From Sandaracinus amylolyticus (GTDB lineage: Bacteria > Myxococcota_A > Polyangia > Polyangiales > Sandaracinaceae), in NCBI RefSeq assembly GCF_000737325.1, contig NZ_CP011125.1, positions 7,378,001-7,442,000 on the forward strand: a stretch of DNA of 64,000 bases. The letters run 5' to 3'. The stretch's first letter is position 1. Every line of letters begins with the position of its first letter. The translations under genes were made by a program, and so were the position numbers. Shown here in pieces: positions 36,506 through 46,036 of this stretch. A model generated the notes under the pieces. It saw only the letters and a list, made by a program, of their open reading frames with translations. It had not been told where the DNA came from and made no database searches.

Positions 36506-38173
36506 TCAGGCTGCGTCGCGCTTGTCGAGATCCACCGCGAGCGTCACGGGACGCACGCTGTGACGCTCGCTCGAGGAGCGACGGAGCTCGGGCGCGCGCT
36601 CGCGCCACCACTGGCGCGCGTCGGCACCGGTCCACTCCGGCACCTCGCACGCCTCGAGCATCTCGATGAGCGCGGCGGCGCTCGCGGGGCGCGCCGCGGG
36701 ATCCTTCTCGAGGCAGCGCATCACCAGCGCCTCGAGCTTCTCGGGCAGCGGGCGACCGACGCGCACCGATGGACGCACCGGGCGCGAGTGCAGATGGTGG
36801 CCGCAGACCTCGACCACGTTCTTGCCCTCGAACACCGGCTCTCCCGTGAGCAGGAAGTACGCGACCGCACCGAGCGAGTAGACGTCGCTGCGCCCGTCGA
36901 TCGCGTGGGGCTCGCGGATCTGCTCGGGTGACATGTAGAGCGGCGTTCCCTGCAGCGCCTCGGTCTGGCTGAACGCGGGCGCACCGCCGTCGATCTCGCG
37001 CACGAGACCGAAGTCGAGCACCTTCACGAAGTCGGGCCGCCCGCCGCGCTCGCAGATCAAGAGGTTGCCCGGCTTCACGTCGCGATGGATCAGGCCGAGC
37101 GCGTGCGCTTCGCCGAGCGCCTCCGCGGCCTGACGCAGCACGTGCACGACGCGCCCCGGGTGCATCGGGCCCTCGGCGCGCACGACGTGCTCGAGGTCGA
37201 AGCCGTCGAGGTGCTCCATCACGTAGTAGAAGATGCCGTCGGGCGTGTGACCGTAGTCGTAGATCGCGATCGTGTTGGGGTGTGTCAGACGGCTCGTCAT
37301 CTGCACCTCGCGCTCGAAGCGCGCGATCGCCTGAGGCCCGCGCTCCGCGCGCAGCAGCTTGATCGCCGTCGGGCGGCGCATCAGCGCGTGGCGAGCGCGA
37401 TAGACGACGCCCATCCCGCCCTCGCCGATCTTCTCCTCGAGCGTGTACTGCCCGAGCGTCAGCGCCTCGCGCACCTGACGATGCAGGCCGTAGATGACGT
37501 GCGAGACGACACTGCTCGCCTTCGTCGCCGCGAACGCCCACACGATCGTCCCCGCGACGAAGAGCGCCGGCGAGGGCCAGTCCGCGGGCCGGTCCGGCTG
37601 CGAGTGGATGAGCCAGGTGCTGAGCACGATCGGGATGCAGACGATCACCCCGAGGACGCCGGTGCGCGTGGTGTCGCTCGGCACGATCGCGCTCCGCACG
37701 AAGAGCAGGAAGCTGATCGCGAGCAGGCCCGCGAGCTCGGGGCGCCACTGCGCCTGACCGAGGCTCGGCAAGCTGCCGAAGATCACGCCGAGGCCGATCA
37801 CCACGCCCGCGTCGAAGCGCTGCAGCGTCTCGTAGCGCCACGGCCGCGACCGCACGAGCTTCGAGAGCCCGAGGAGCGAGCAGCCGAGCACGAGGTGCAG
37901 GTACGCGACGTAGTGCTGCAGCATCCACGAGAGGCGCGCGGCATCGAACACCGCGAGCACGCTCGCCTGCAGCACCCAGAGCGTGACCTCGAGGCCACCG
38001 ACGAGCGTGAAGAAGAGCGCGAGACGCCGCTGCGTGAGATCACGATCCTGCGAGATCGCGAAGTCGACGGTGCCCAGCCCCAGCCGGGTCATCAGCCGAT
38101 CGTAGAAACCGCTTCCCGAACGCCCCTGCACGACCGCGCGATTGTGGGTCTGGGCGCGCGTGGTCGCCAGCAC
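36506..38173 (-). CDS. Membrane-anchored Ser/Thr protein kinase (N-terminal membrane domain)
   Basis: 555 residues. About six hydrophobic helices lie in residues 50-225, then a cytoplasmic Hanks-type kinase from roughly 243: glycine loop KIGEGGMGVVYRAR, VAIK-like Lys in TAIKLL, catalytic LIHRDVKPGNLL, DFGLV, and GTPLYMSPEQI for the APE region. The kinase is complete. Most bacterial receptor kinases have the kinase first and the transmembrane segment after it, so this order is unusual. No extracellular sensor is seen. Possibly a signal receiver within the membrane. Confidence 0.9.
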   Translation of the reverse strand: MLATTRAQTHNRAVVQGRSGSGFYDRLMTRLGLGTVDFAISQDRDLTQRRLALFFTLVGGLEVTLWVLQASVLAVFDAARLSWMLQHYVAYLHLVLGCSLLGLSKLVRSRPWRYETLQRFDAGVVIGLGVIFGSLPSLGQAQWRPELAGLLAISFLLFVRSAIVPSDTTRTGVLGVIVCIPIVLSTWLIHSQPDRPADWPSPALFVAGTIVWAFAATKASSVVSHVIYGLHRQVREALTLGQYTLEEKIGEGGMGVVYRARHALMRRPTAIKLLRAERGPQAIARFEREVQMTSRLTHPNTIAIYDYGHTPDGIFYYVMEHLDGFDLEHVVRAEGPMHPGRVVHVLRQAAEALGEAHALGLIHRDVKPGNLLICERGGRPDFVKVLDFGLVREIDGGAPAFSQTEALQGTPLYMSPEQIREPHAIDGRSDVYSLGAVAYFLLTGEPVFEGKNVVEVCGHHLHSRPVRPSVRVGRPLPEKLEALVMRCLEKDPAARPASAAALIEMLEACEVPEWTGADARQWWRERAPELRRSSSERHSVRPVTLAVDLDKRDAA

Positions 38174-38213
38174 CGGCCGGTGCGACGCAATGTTTCTCCA
38201 CGTGCGCCTTCGG

Positions 38214-38633
38214 TCACTCCGGCGCGGTGGGCCCCGCGGGATCGGGCTCGCGGAAGACGAGATCGCCGCGCCCTTCGTTCGTGACCGTCACCACCGCGCG
38301 TCCGTCGTCGACGCTCGCGCTCCACGGGAAGCCCGCCGCGATCTGCTCGGCCTCCAGCGGGAAGCGACCGAGCTCGAGGGGATCGCGACCATCTCGGAGG
38401 ACGAGCCAGCGGTGCTCTTCGATCTCGGGGAGACAGCGGCGCGCGTCCTCGCGCACCCGCACGCCCGACGCGACGTCGCGCGTCTCGCGCTCGACGAAGG
38501 GGCATCGCGCCTCGTCGTGCGCGAGCTGGAAGCGCGCGATGAACACGAAGATGCCGACCGCGAGCACGGCCGGGAGCACGCCGAGCACGACGAGCAGCCA
38601 GCGCGGCGGCATCGGGATGCGGCGCTTCGTCAT
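38214..38633 (-). CDS. Small single-pass membrane protein coupled to trmFO
   Basis: 139 residues from an ATG overlapping the trmFO stop (ATGA at 38633-38630). A single transmembrane helix at about 12-34 ([20 protein letters not shown]) follows a basic start [10 protein letters not shown]; the remainder, with two Cys in ARCPFVE and RRCLPEIEE, faces the far side of the membrane. Beta-rich, no family recognised. Co-expression with trmFO is suggested by overlap only. Confidence 0.68.
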   Translation of the reverse strand: MTKRRIPMPPRWLLVVLGVLPAVLAVGIFVFIARFQLAHDEARCPFVERETRDVASGVRVREDARRCLPEIEEHRWLVLRDGRDPLELGRFPLEAEQIAAGFPWSASVDDGRAVVTVTNEGRGDLVFREPDPAGPTAPE

Positions 38634-40030
38634 TCTCCGGCGCTCGCTTCGATCACGACGTGCTCGCGAGGTGCGATGCGCGCGTGGACGTCGCGGGCGC
38701 CGACGGCGTCGAGCCAGCCCTCGAGATCCGCGAGGGCGCGGGTTGCGAGCGCCTCGCCGCGCTCGCGCTTGCCGAGCTTCTTGAACTTGCCCGTCGGCGT
38801 CGTGATCACGGCCGCGTCGCCGAGCGACGGGAACATCGAGAACACGACGTTCGAGGGCTGGAACGACTGCTTGCCCTCGGGCGCGCGACGAAGATGTCGA
38901 TAGAGCGAGCCGAGCGCGGTCGTCTCCGGCGGAAGCGCACCGCCGGCGAGCAGCACGCCGAGCACGAGGCCGCAGGCCGCGCTCTCGACGTAGCCCTCGA
39001 CGCCGCTGATCTGTCCCGCGAGGTGCACGCCCGGCAGCGCGCGCAGCGCGAGCGAGTCGTCGAGCACGCGCGGGGAGTCGACGAACGTGTTCCGGTGCAC
39101 GCTGCCGTAGCGGAGGATCTCGACGTTCTCGAGGCCGGGGATCATCGAGAAGACACGCTTCTGATCCGCGTGCTTCATGCGCGTCTGGAACCCGACGAGG
39201 TTGTACGCGCTGAAGTCGACGTCCTCGGCGCGCAGCTGCACGACTGCGTAGGGCCAGCGCCCGGTGCGCGGATCGGTGAGCCCGACCGGCTTCATCGGGC
39301 CGAACGCGAGCGTGCGCATGCCGCGCTCGGCCATGACCTCGAGCGGCAGGCATCCCTCGAAGTACTTCGGCTCCTCGAACGCGCGCGGCGCGACCTTCTC
39401 CGCGTCGATCACGGCCTGCACGAAGCGCTCGTACTCGTCCTTCGTCAGCGGGCAGTTGAGGTACGCGTCGTCGCCGCCCTTGTCGTAGCGGCTCGCGCGG
39501 AACGTCTTGCTCTCGTCGATCGAGTCGGCCGAGACGATGGGCGCGATCGCGTCGTAATAAGCGAGGTGCTCGCCGCCGATCACGCGCGCGAGATCCGCCG
39601 CGAGGCTCTCGCCGGTGAGCGGCCCGGTCGCGAGCACGAGCGGGCGCGCATCGGGGATGCGATCGACGATCGCGTGCTCGACCCGGATGCGCGGGTGCGC
39701 GTGGACGCGCTTCGTCATCTCGCGCGAGAAGACCTCGCGGTCGACGGCGAACGCACCGCCCGCGGGCACCTGCGCGAGCGCGCCCGACGCCATCACGAGC
39801 GAGCCCGCGCGGCGCATCTCTTCCTTGAGCAGGCCGACCGCGTTGGCGAGCGCGGCCCCGCGGAACGAGTTCGAGCACACGAGCTCGGCGAGGCCATCGC
39901 CGGTCTGCGCGGGCGTGCGCGCGAGGGGCTTCTGCTCGATCAGCACGACGTCGACGCCGCGCTCGGCGAGCTGCCACGCGCACTCGCATCCTGCGAGGCC
40001 GCCGCCGACGATGGTCACCGTTCCGGGCAT
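38630..40030 (-). CDS. trmFO: Folate/FAD-dependent tRNA (uracil-54-C5)-methyltransferase
   Basis: 466 residues. N-terminal FAD motif [19 protein letters not shown] and the diagnostic [18 protein letters not shown] and [12 protein letters not shown] segments identify TrmFO, as does [20 protein letters not shown] in the middle and [16 protein letters not shown] near the C-terminus. It makes m5U54 in the T-loop of tRNA using methylenetetrahydrofolate and FADH2. Length is typical. It is the first gene of a two-gene overlap with a small membrane protein. Confidence 0.96.
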   Translation of the reverse strand: MPGTVTIVGGGLAGCECAWQLAERGVDVVLIEQKPLARTPAQTGDGLAELVCSNSFRGAALANAVGLLKEEMRRAGSLVMASGALAQVPAGGAFAVDREVFSREMTKRVHAHPRIRVEHAIVDRIPDARPLVLATGPLTGESLAADLARVIGGEHLAYYDAIAPIVSADSIDESKTFRASRYDKGGDDAYLNCPLTKDEYERFVQAVIDAEKVAPRAFEEPKYFEGCLPLEVMAERGMRTLAFGPMKPVGLTDPRTGRWPYAVVQLRAEDVDFSAYNLVGFQTRMKHADQKRVFSMIPGLENVEILRYGSVHRNTFVDSPRVLDDSLALRALPGVHLAGQISGVEGYVESAACGLVLGVLLAGGALPPETTALGSLYRHLRRAPEGKQSFQPSNVVFSMFPSLGDAAVITTPTGKFKKLGKRERGEALATRALADLEGWLDAVGARDVHARIAPREHVVIEASAGE

Positions 40031-40188
40031 GGGCCGGGGACCCTAGCAGACGAGACGGCGCGATTCCGCCCGGCCCGCGCGCCACACGGGTGCGGCGCAG
40101 CGCCCCGTTCTCACGCTCGAAACGAGGGACGCGACCGGGGATCCTGCGACGCACGCGCACGGCGCGTCGCCTGCATCCCCGTGCGCGC

Positions 40189-40632
40189 GTGGACTCTGCG
40201 CTCAGCCCGCTCCTCGCGACCGTCCGCGCGCGACGTGCGGCGCGGCGCATCGCCGAGCTCACCGACGAGATCGACCAGGTCCTCGACGCGGCGCCGCGGT
40301 GGGACCCCGATCTGCTCGCGCTCGAGCTCGAAGCGCTCGAGCTGATGGTGGCCCGCGAGATCGCGCGGGCGCGACGCACGCTCGAGCGGCTCGATGCCTC
40401 GGAGCGCGCGCTCGCGAGCGCGCTGCGCCGCGCCGTGGAGGTGTTCGACCGTTGCGCGCGCGACATCGACGCGCGGCACACCGCGGGTGAATGGAGCCGC
40501 TGCGTCCAGGAGCTGCGTGCGGCGCTCGTCACGTCGTCGCCGGTGCTGCGGTCCGCAGTGGAGCGCGCCGGCGCGGCGCGGGCGCGCGCGTCGAGCGAGC
40601 CGCGACACGCGGCGTCCTACGGCGCGCCCTGA
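40189..40632 (+). CDS. Helical protein of unknown function
   Basis: 147 residues from a GTG at 40189; the open frame reaches back to 40090 but the extra residues look unstructured. The protein is almost wholly alpha-helical and rich in Arg, Ala and Leu (LEALELMVAREIARARRTLE). No family recognised. It converges with dprA, whose stop is at 40641. Confidence 0.55.
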   Translation: MDSALSPLLATVRARRAARRIAELTDEIDQVLDAAPRWDPDLLALELEALELMVAREIARARRTLERLDASERALASALRRAVEVFDRCARDIDARHTAGEWSRCVQELRAALVTSSPVLRSAVERAGAARARASSEPRHAASYGAP

Positions 40633-40640
40633 GCGATCGT

Positions 40641-41531
40641 TCACCGCATCCGCCGGAACGCGCCGCGCTCGTCGGGCACGGCGAGGCCGAGCAGCATCAG
40701 CGTGGTCAGCGTGGTCTGCACGCGCGACGCGGGAAGCCCCGTCGTGCGCACGAGGTCGTCGACGTGCGAGGGACGCGCGCGCAGCGCTTCGATCACGACT
40801 TGCTGATCCTCGTCGAGGCGCGTGCGCGGCGCGCGGGCCGCACGGCGCGGACGCGCCACGCGCTCGCCGGTGAGCGCTTCGATCACGTCGTCCGCGTGGC
40901 GGCACGCGCGCGCCTGGTTGCGCGCGAGCAGCGCGACGCCCCCTTCGCCACGCACGTCGTCGACGGCCCACGGCACGGCGAACAGCGGGCGTCCCGAGAT
41001 GCGCGCGTGGCCCGCGGTCGAGAGCGCGCCGGAGCGCGCCGGCGCCTGCACGACGATGACGGCGCGAGAGAGCGCGGCGATCAGGCGGTTGCGCGAGAGG
41101 AACGTGTGGGCGCGCGGATCTTCGTCGTCGGCGGCCTCGGTGACCACCGCGCCGGAAGCCGCGATGCGCTCGAAGAGCGACGCGTGGGCGCGCGGATACG
41201 GACGCGACAGCCCGGACGCGAGCACCGCGATGCTGCGGCCCTCGGCTTCGAGCGCGCCGTGGTGCGCGGCGGCGTCGATGCCCTCCGCGCCACCGGAGAC
41301 GACGACGAAGCCGGCCGCGGCGAGGTCGCGGCCCATCCGTCGTGCGAGCTCGAGCGCGTCGTCGCTCGCCCGGCGTGTGCCGACGATCGCGACGGCGCGG
41401 TCGAGGAAGGGCAGCTCGCCTGCGACGCGGAGCTTCGCCGGGGGGTCCGGGAGCTCCTCGAGGCACGCGGGCCACGCGGGGTCGGAAGGAAGGAAGTCGA
41501 ACGCGTGATGGGAGAGGTCGTGGGTACGCAC
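40641..41531 (-). CDS. dprA: DNA processing protein DprA
   Basis: 296 residues from a GTG at 41531. The Rossmann-like DprA core has VAIVGTRRASDDALELARRM, SGGAEGIDAAAHHGAL and RTLFAVPW-type RPLFAVPWAVDDVRGEG, plus SRNRLIAALSRAVIVVQA. The C-terminal winged helix (residues 235-296, SHVDDLVRTTGLPASRVQTT) is present. DprA loads RecA on incoming single-stranded DNA in transformation, so the organism may be naturally competent; no other competence genes are nearby. Confidence 0.92.
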   Translation of the reverse strand: MRTHDLSHHAFDFLPSDPAWPACLEELPDPPAKLRVAGELPFLDRAVAIVGTRRASDDALELARRMGRDLAAAGFVVVSGGAEGIDAAAHHGALEAEGRSIAVLASGLSRPYPRAHASLFERIAASGAVVTEAADDEDPRAHTFLSRNRLIAALSRAVIVVQAPARSGALSTAGHARISGRPLFAVPWAVDDVRGEGGVALLARNQARACRHADDVIEALTGERVARPRRAARAPRTRLDEDQQVVIEALRARPSHVDDLVRTTGLPASRVQTTLTTLMLLGLAVPDERGAFRRMR

Positions 41532-41678
41532 GGGCCCTCGTATCGGAGCGAGCGGACGCGCGTTGCGTCGGAAATCTGACGTCCGCCGATGACTTCTCGC
41601 GACACCTCGCGACGCCGCGCGTTCCCGGAATCTGCGCGGGGCTTTCCGCATCGCGCGAACGCGTGTACACCCCGGCCC

Positions 41679-41999
41679 ATGCTGCAGAAGACGGATCTCG
41701 TGGTGGGCACCGGCGCCGAAGCGACGTCGGGCAAGCGCGTCACCGTGCACTACGTCGGCACACTGACGAACGGCCAGAAGTTCGACAGCTCGCGCGATCG
41801 CGACGAGCCCTTCGACTTCGTGCTGGGGCGCGGACAAGTCATCAAGGGCTGGGACGAGGGCGTCGCGGGGATGCGCGAAGGTGGCAAGCGCAAGCTCGTG
41901 ATCCCGCCCGAGATGGGATACGGCAAGCGCGGCTTCCCGCCGGTGATCCCGCCCGACTCGACGCTCGTCTTCGAGGTCGAGCTGCTCAGCGTGGATTGA
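41679..41999 (+). CDS. FKBP-type peptidyl-prolyl isomerase
   Basis: 106 residues, a minimal FKBP domain with no signal peptide: [51 protein letters not shown] and [13 protein letters not shown] cover all core strands and active-site aromatics. It accelerates prolyl cis-trans isomerisation. Four bases separate its TGA from the TTG start of the next gene. Confidence 0.95.
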   Translation: MLQKTDLVVGTGAEATSGKRVTVHYVGTLTNGQKFDSSRDRDEPFDFVLGRGQVIKGWDEGVAGMREGGKRKLVIPPEMGYGKRGFPPVIPPDSTLVFEVELLSVD

Positions 42000-42003
42000 G
42001 CGC

Positions 42004-43416
42004 TTGAGCTGGTTCTGGACGGTCTTCACGATCCTCGAGATCGTCTGGGTCGCGGGGCTCTCGGCGTGGATCGTCCTCGAGCGCCGTCCGCCGGTCGCCA
42101 CCATCGCGTGGATCCTCACGCTCGCGTGGCTGCCGGCGGTCGGCGTGGTCGTCTACTACTTCCTCGGCCCGCGCCGGCTGACGCGACGCAAGCTCAAGCG
42201 CGCGCAGGCACAGAAGCTCGTCGACGCGGCGATCGCCGCGATCGAAGACGAGGCCGACGACAAGAGCCGCGGTGAGCTCGCGAAGCTCGCGGTGAGCGCA
42301 GGCGAGGCCGCGCCGCTCCGTGCCGAGCGCATCGACCTCTACACCGAAGGGCGCGACTGCCTCGCCGCGCAGCTCGAGGCGATCGCCGCCGCGAAGCACC
42401 ACGTCCACGTCAGCTACTACATCTGGTACCCGGATCACGTCGGGACGCGGTTCCGCGACGCGCTCGTCGCGAAGGCGAAGCAGGGCGTCGAGGTGCGCCT
42501 CCTGCTCGACTGGATCGGCGCGTACTCGACCACGTCGCGCTTCCTCGCGCCGCTGGTCGAAGCGGGCGGGAAGATCGCGTGGTTCAACCCGGTGTCGCTG
42601 ACGCGCCTGCGCCCGCGCTACACGAACTTCCGCACGCACCGGAAGATCGTCGTGTGCGACGGACTCGTCGGGTTCACCGGCGGGATGAACATCAGCGACG
42701 AGCAGACCGCGGAGTGGCACGGTGATCGCGCGTGGCGCGACACGCACGTGCGCATCGAGGGCTCGGCGGTGCGCGCGCTGCAGCGCGTGTTCATCGAGGA
42801 CTGGAGCTACGCGTGCGGCGAGACGCCGAACGGGCCCGAGTACCTCAAGCGCGCGACGGCGCGCGGCGAGGAGCTCGTGCAGATCGTCGCGTCGGGTCCC
42901 GACGCCGACGTCTACGCGATCCACAAGCTCATCTTCGCGTCGATCGCGTCGGCGCACGAGCGCGTGCTGATCACGACGCCGTACTTCGTGCCCGACGAGC
43001 CGATCGTGAGCGCGATGGTGACCGCGGCGATGCGCGGCATCGACGTGAAGGTGATCGTGCCGGCCGCGGGCGACTCGATGCTCGTCGACCTCGCGGCGCG
43101 CTCGTACTTCCCCGAGCTGCTCGCGGCGGGCGTGCGCATCTACGAGTACCTGCCGCGCTTCGTGCACGCGAAGACGATCGTGATCGATCGCGACCTCGCG
43201 ATCGTCGGCAGCGCGAACATGGACAACCGCAGCTTCCGGTTGAACTTCGAGGTCTGCGCGGCGGTGTACGGCGGACAGTTCGCGCAGCGTCTCGCCGCGG
43301 TGTTCGAGGACGATCTCGCGGAGTGCCGCGAGGTGAAGGCGCGCCAGCTCGATCGCGAGCCGCTCGTGCAGCGGCTCGGCGAGGCGACGGCGCGTCTCTT
43401 CTCTCCGATGCTGTGA
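42004..43416 (+). CDS. Cardiolipin synthase-like phospholipase D protein
   Basis: 470 residues from a TTG at 42004. Two membrane helices at the N-terminus (FTILEIVWVAGLSAWIVL and TIAWILTLAWLPAVGVVVYY) and two HKD motifs, THRKIVVCDG and VHAKTIVIDRD, each followed by G-S/G-A-N (FTGGMNISDEQ, VGSANMDNRSF). This is the bacterial Cls layout, which condenses two phosphatidylglycerols to cardiolipin. ERRPPVATIAWIL near the start is a hallmark of the family. Confidence 0.9.
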   Translation: MSWFWTVFTILEIVWVAGLSAWIVLERRPPVATIAWILTLAWLPAVGVVVYYFLGPRRLTRRKLKRAQAQKLVDAAIAAIEDEADDKSRGELAKLAVSAGEAAPLRAERIDLYTEGRDCLAAQLEAIAAAKHHVHVSYYIWYPDHVGTRFRDALVAKAKQGVEVRLLLDWIGAYSTTSRFLAPLVEAGGKIAWFNPVSLTRLRPRYTNFRTHRKIVVCDGLVGFTGGMNISDEQTAEWHGDRAWRDTHVRIEGSAVRALQRVFIEDWSYACGETPNGPEYLKRATARGEELVQIVASGPDADVYAIHKLIFASIASAHERVLITTPYFVPDEPIVSAMVTAAMRGIDVKVIVPAAGDSMLVDLAARSYFPELLAAGVRIYEYLPRFVHAKTIVIDRDLAIVGSANMDNRSFRLNFEVCAAVYGGQFAQRLAAVFEDDLAECREVKARQLDREPLVQRLGEATARLFSPML

Positions 43417-43454
43417 GCGCGGCAGGAGCGCGGCGGAGCGCGCGTATCCCGGAC

Positions 43455-44366
43455 GTGCGTCGCGCGTTCGCCGTCATCGTCCTCGCGCTCGTGATCGCGC
43501 CCTCGGAGGCGCGCGCGGACGTGGTGCCGTACGGATGGCAGCCGCCGGCGCCCGAAGAAGAGACGCACGTCGCGCTCTTCCGCGCGTCGCTCGCGGCGTG
43601 GATGTCGCCGGACGAGCGCGTGAGGCTCGCGGCGCGCGTCCACCCGCGGTGCGGAACGGTCGCGCGGCGCGGCTCGACTGGCTTCGGCAGCCTGCAGGAG
43701 TGCCCGAGCGTCGATCGCATCCGCGAGGTCGCGATCGATCGCGCGGTGCGCTTCTTCGCGGCGGAGATCCTCGACGCGCACGGCCGTGGTCCCGACGCCG
43801 CCGCGCTGCGCGAGGCGCCGCCGATGCGCGATCCCGCCGCGCGCAGCGCCGTGCTCTCGCGCCTGACCGGAGACGTGCTCGAACCGGCGCGCGTGCTCGC
43901 CGAGCACGGCATGGAGCTGTCGCTCGAGCAGATCGCGTCGCTCCTCGGTCGTCTCGTCGAGGGCGCCGTGCGCGCCGGAGCGCGTCGCGAGCGGATCGTG
44001 CAGGCGGCGATCGAGATGCTCGCGGAGCTGTCGCGCCCGCTCGCGCACGTCTCGGTCTCCAGCGAGGACGCGCGCGGCGACGATCGGACCGCGCAGCTCG
44101 CCGCGCGGCGCGCCGGCGCGTGCCTCCAGCCGGAATTCGACGCGCGCTGGCGGCCGGTCGCGGTGCGTGTCGCGATCCGGCGGAGCGCAGCGGGCGTCGC
44201 CGTGTCGTCGAGCGGGCCGACGTCGGTCCGGGCGTGCGTCGAGCGCGCGGTGCGCGTCGAGCTCGGCCGCGAGCGAGCGCTCCGCGCGACGAGCTCGATC
44301 ACGCGCATCGTCGCCGGCCCTCGCGGCGCGCTCTGGGGCGCGCCGCTCGAGCTGGCCGGTGACTGA
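43455..44366 (+). CDS. Exported protein of unknown function
   Basis: 303 residues from a GTG at 43455; a GTG at 43413 overlapping the cardiolipin synthase stop would give 14 more residues. Signal peptide RRAFAVIVLALVIAPSEARA is followed by a mature helical protein with three Cys-containing segments (HPRCGTVAR, LQECPSVD, AGACLQPEF). The C-terminal half looks like an energy-transducer or TonB-like carboxylic domain (CVERAVRVELGRERALRA), but the match is weak. Periplasmic or outer-membrane associated. Function unknown. Confidence 0.6.
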   Translation: MRRAFAVIVLALVIAPSEARADVVPYGWQPPAPEEETHVALFRASLAAWMSPDERVRLAARVHPRCGTVARRGSTGFGSLQECPSVDRIREVAIDRAVRFFAAEILDAHGRGPDAAALREAPPMRDPAARSAVLSRLTGDVLEPARVLAEHGMELSLEQIASLLGRLVEGAVRAGARRERIVQAAIEMLAELSRPLAHVSVSSEDARGDDRTAQLAARRAGACLQPEFDARWRPVAVRVAIRRSAAGVAVSSSGPTSVRACVERAVRVELGRERALRATSSITRIVAGPRGALWGAPLELAGD

Positions 44367-44387
44367 CGCGCACGGGGCCGCGCGTGA

Positions 44388-44678
44388 TCAGGGCAGGATG
44401 CCGGCGCACTCGCTCGCGCACGAGAACGTCGCGTCGATGCACGAGCGGTCGTCGAGGCACCCGTCGCACGCATCGGCGGCGTTCGAGTCGCCGTTCTCGC
44501 CGTCGACGAGGTCGTCGCAGCGATCGCGGCACGCGCCGGTGTCGTAGTCCTCGTCGTAGCAGTCGCGGTAGCGGTCGCAGATGTTCGCGCAGTCGACGCC
44601 CTCGTCGATCTCGTCGACGGGGTTGGAGCACGCGGTCGCGAGCGAGAGCACGAGCACTGTGAAGATCGAGAAGCGCAT
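44388..44678 (-). CDS. Cysteine-rich small lipoprotein
   Basis: 96 residues from the ATG at 44678, preceded by GGAGGAACACC. Lipobox SLATACSNP with Cys17. The mature domain is acidic and has 11 more cysteines in clusters CANICDRYRDC, ACRDRC, DACDGCLDDRSC and FSCASEC. Dense Asp/Glu with Cys suggests a disulphide-locked or metal-binding domain. Unknown family. Confidence 0.72.
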   Translation of the reverse strand: MRFSIFTVLVLSLATACSNPVDEIDEGVDCANICDRYRDCYDEDYDTGACRDRCDDLVDGENGDSNAADACDGCLDDRSCIDATFSCASECAGILP

Positions 44679-44782
44679 TCGGTGTTCCTCCGGGCGCCCC
44701 GCCTTCGCAAGCTCGGTGCCGCGCGAATCGAGCGAAAACGCCATCGCGCACTGGTGCGTGATGCCCCAGCGGGCGTGCGGCG

Positions 44783-45700
44783 TCACGGCATCGTGGCGAT
44801 CAGCGCGATCGCGGCGATGCGCTCGACGGATTCGTACACGTCGCGCTCGAGCTCCTCGCCGAACACGTCGGGATCGATCTCGTCGCGCTCGACGTGCGCG
44901 CCCGCCGCCCGCAGCGCGGGCACCACCGCGTCGCACAGCACGTCGCGTCCGTCGACGATCGGCACGCCGGTGTAGAGCACGAGGCGTCCGCCGCGCGTCA
45001 GCCGCGGGATCGCCTCGCGCACGATGCGCGCGGCGAGCGCGGTGCCGAGCGCATCGCCTCCGTCGCGATACGTGCGGTGCGCGTCGTCGACGAGGTACGG
45101 CGGGTTCGCCGCGATCACGTCGAAGCGCCCGGCGACGCCGTCGAACAGATCGGCGCGGACGATCGACGCGTGCGTGATGCCCGCGATCGCGACGTTCACC
45201 CGCGCGTGCGACAGCGCTCGTTCGCTGACGTCCGAGAGCACCACCTCGCGCGCCGCGCCCGCGAGCACGATGCCGCCCGCGCCCGTGCCGCAGCCGAGGT
45301 CGAGCGCGCGCTCGACGGGTCTTCGCACGCGCGTGAGCAGTCGCGCGAAGCGGTGGGTGTCGGGCCCGAAGAACACCGCGTCGCGATCGCGCGTGGGATA
45401 CGCGGAGTGCACGAAGACGTGCTCGCCGAGCGTGGAGACGCGCACCCGCGCGCGCAGCCGTCCGTCGTCGAGCGTCTCGAGCGCGTCCGCGTCGCGCAGG
45501 TGCGCGAGGATCGCCTCGGGCACCACGTCGGGCGCGAAGGGCAGGCTCCATCCGAGCGCGCCGCGGAGGTCGCGCGCATCGCGCATCGAAGGGCGCGCGA
45601 CCACGCGCGCGTGGGTCGCGGGCGTCACGGTCTCGAAGCGATATCCCGCCGCGCGCAGCGCGCCTCCGAGCGCGACGAGCGCCTCCTCGCGTGCGTCCAC
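44783..45700 (-). CDS. SAM-dependent methyltransferase of the HemK/RsmC type
   Basis: 305 residues. Motif I is RALDLGCGTGAGGIVLA, acidic loop VVLSDVSERAL and catalytic motif IV IAANPPYL (N-P-P-Y), which marks amino-methyltransferases acting on glutamine, adenine or guanine bases. An N-terminal 100-residue domain is unlike PrmC. Substrate therefore unresolved: rRNA, protein release factor or other. The 33-bp gap on the 3' coordinate side separates it from a small membrane-protein gene on the same strand. Confidence 0.85.
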   Translation of the reverse strand: MDAREEALVALGGALRAAGYRFETVTPATHARVVARPSMRDARDLRGALGWSLPFAPDVVPEAILAHLRDADALETLDDGRLRARVRVSTLGEHVFVHSAYPTRDRDAVFFGPDTHRFARLLTRVRRPVERALDLGCGTGAGGIVLAGAAREVVLSDVSERALSHARVNVAIAGITHASIVRADLFDGVAGRFDVIAANPPYLVDDAHRTYRDGGDALGTALAARIVREAIPRLTRGGRLVLYTGVPIVDGRDVLCDAVVPALRAAGAHVERDEIDPDVFGEELERDVYESVERIAAIALIATMP

Positions 45701-45733
45701 GAGCGAGTCAGATCGTTCCGCGTCCGCGCCGCG

Positions 45734-46024
45734 TCAACGCGGCCCGACGACGAGCCCCGCGCTCAGCGGCGCGAGGATCACCACGAGCACGATCGAGATC
45801 GCGAGGTAGAGCGCGCCGACGATCATCGCGGGCACTCCGTGCACGCGCCCGCCCGCGCCCCGGCGCGCGAGCGCGAACGTGCGCTGGTTCAAGAGGCCCA
45901 TCACGCCCCACGCGAACAGGATCCCGCTGCCGACGAACCCGACCAGCGGGATGAGCACGCGGAACACGGGCGCGAGCTGAGCGAGCGCGCGCCCGGTCTC
46001 GAACATCCGGAGGACGAGGTCCAA
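45734..46024 (-). CDS. Small membrane protein of unknown function
   Basis: 96 residues with two hydrophobic helices (FRVLIPLVGFVGSGILFAWG and IVGALYLAISIVLVVILAP). No motif. It lies 12 bp downstream of the radical SAM gene stop and on the same strand, so a joint transcript is likely. Confidence 0.72.
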   Translation of the reverse strand: MDLVLRMFETGRALAQLAPVFRVLIPLVGFVGSGILFAWGVMGLLNQRTFALARRGAGGRVHGVPAMIVGALYLAISIVLVVILAPLSAGLVVGPR

Positions 46025-46036
46025 GCGTCCGTTCTC

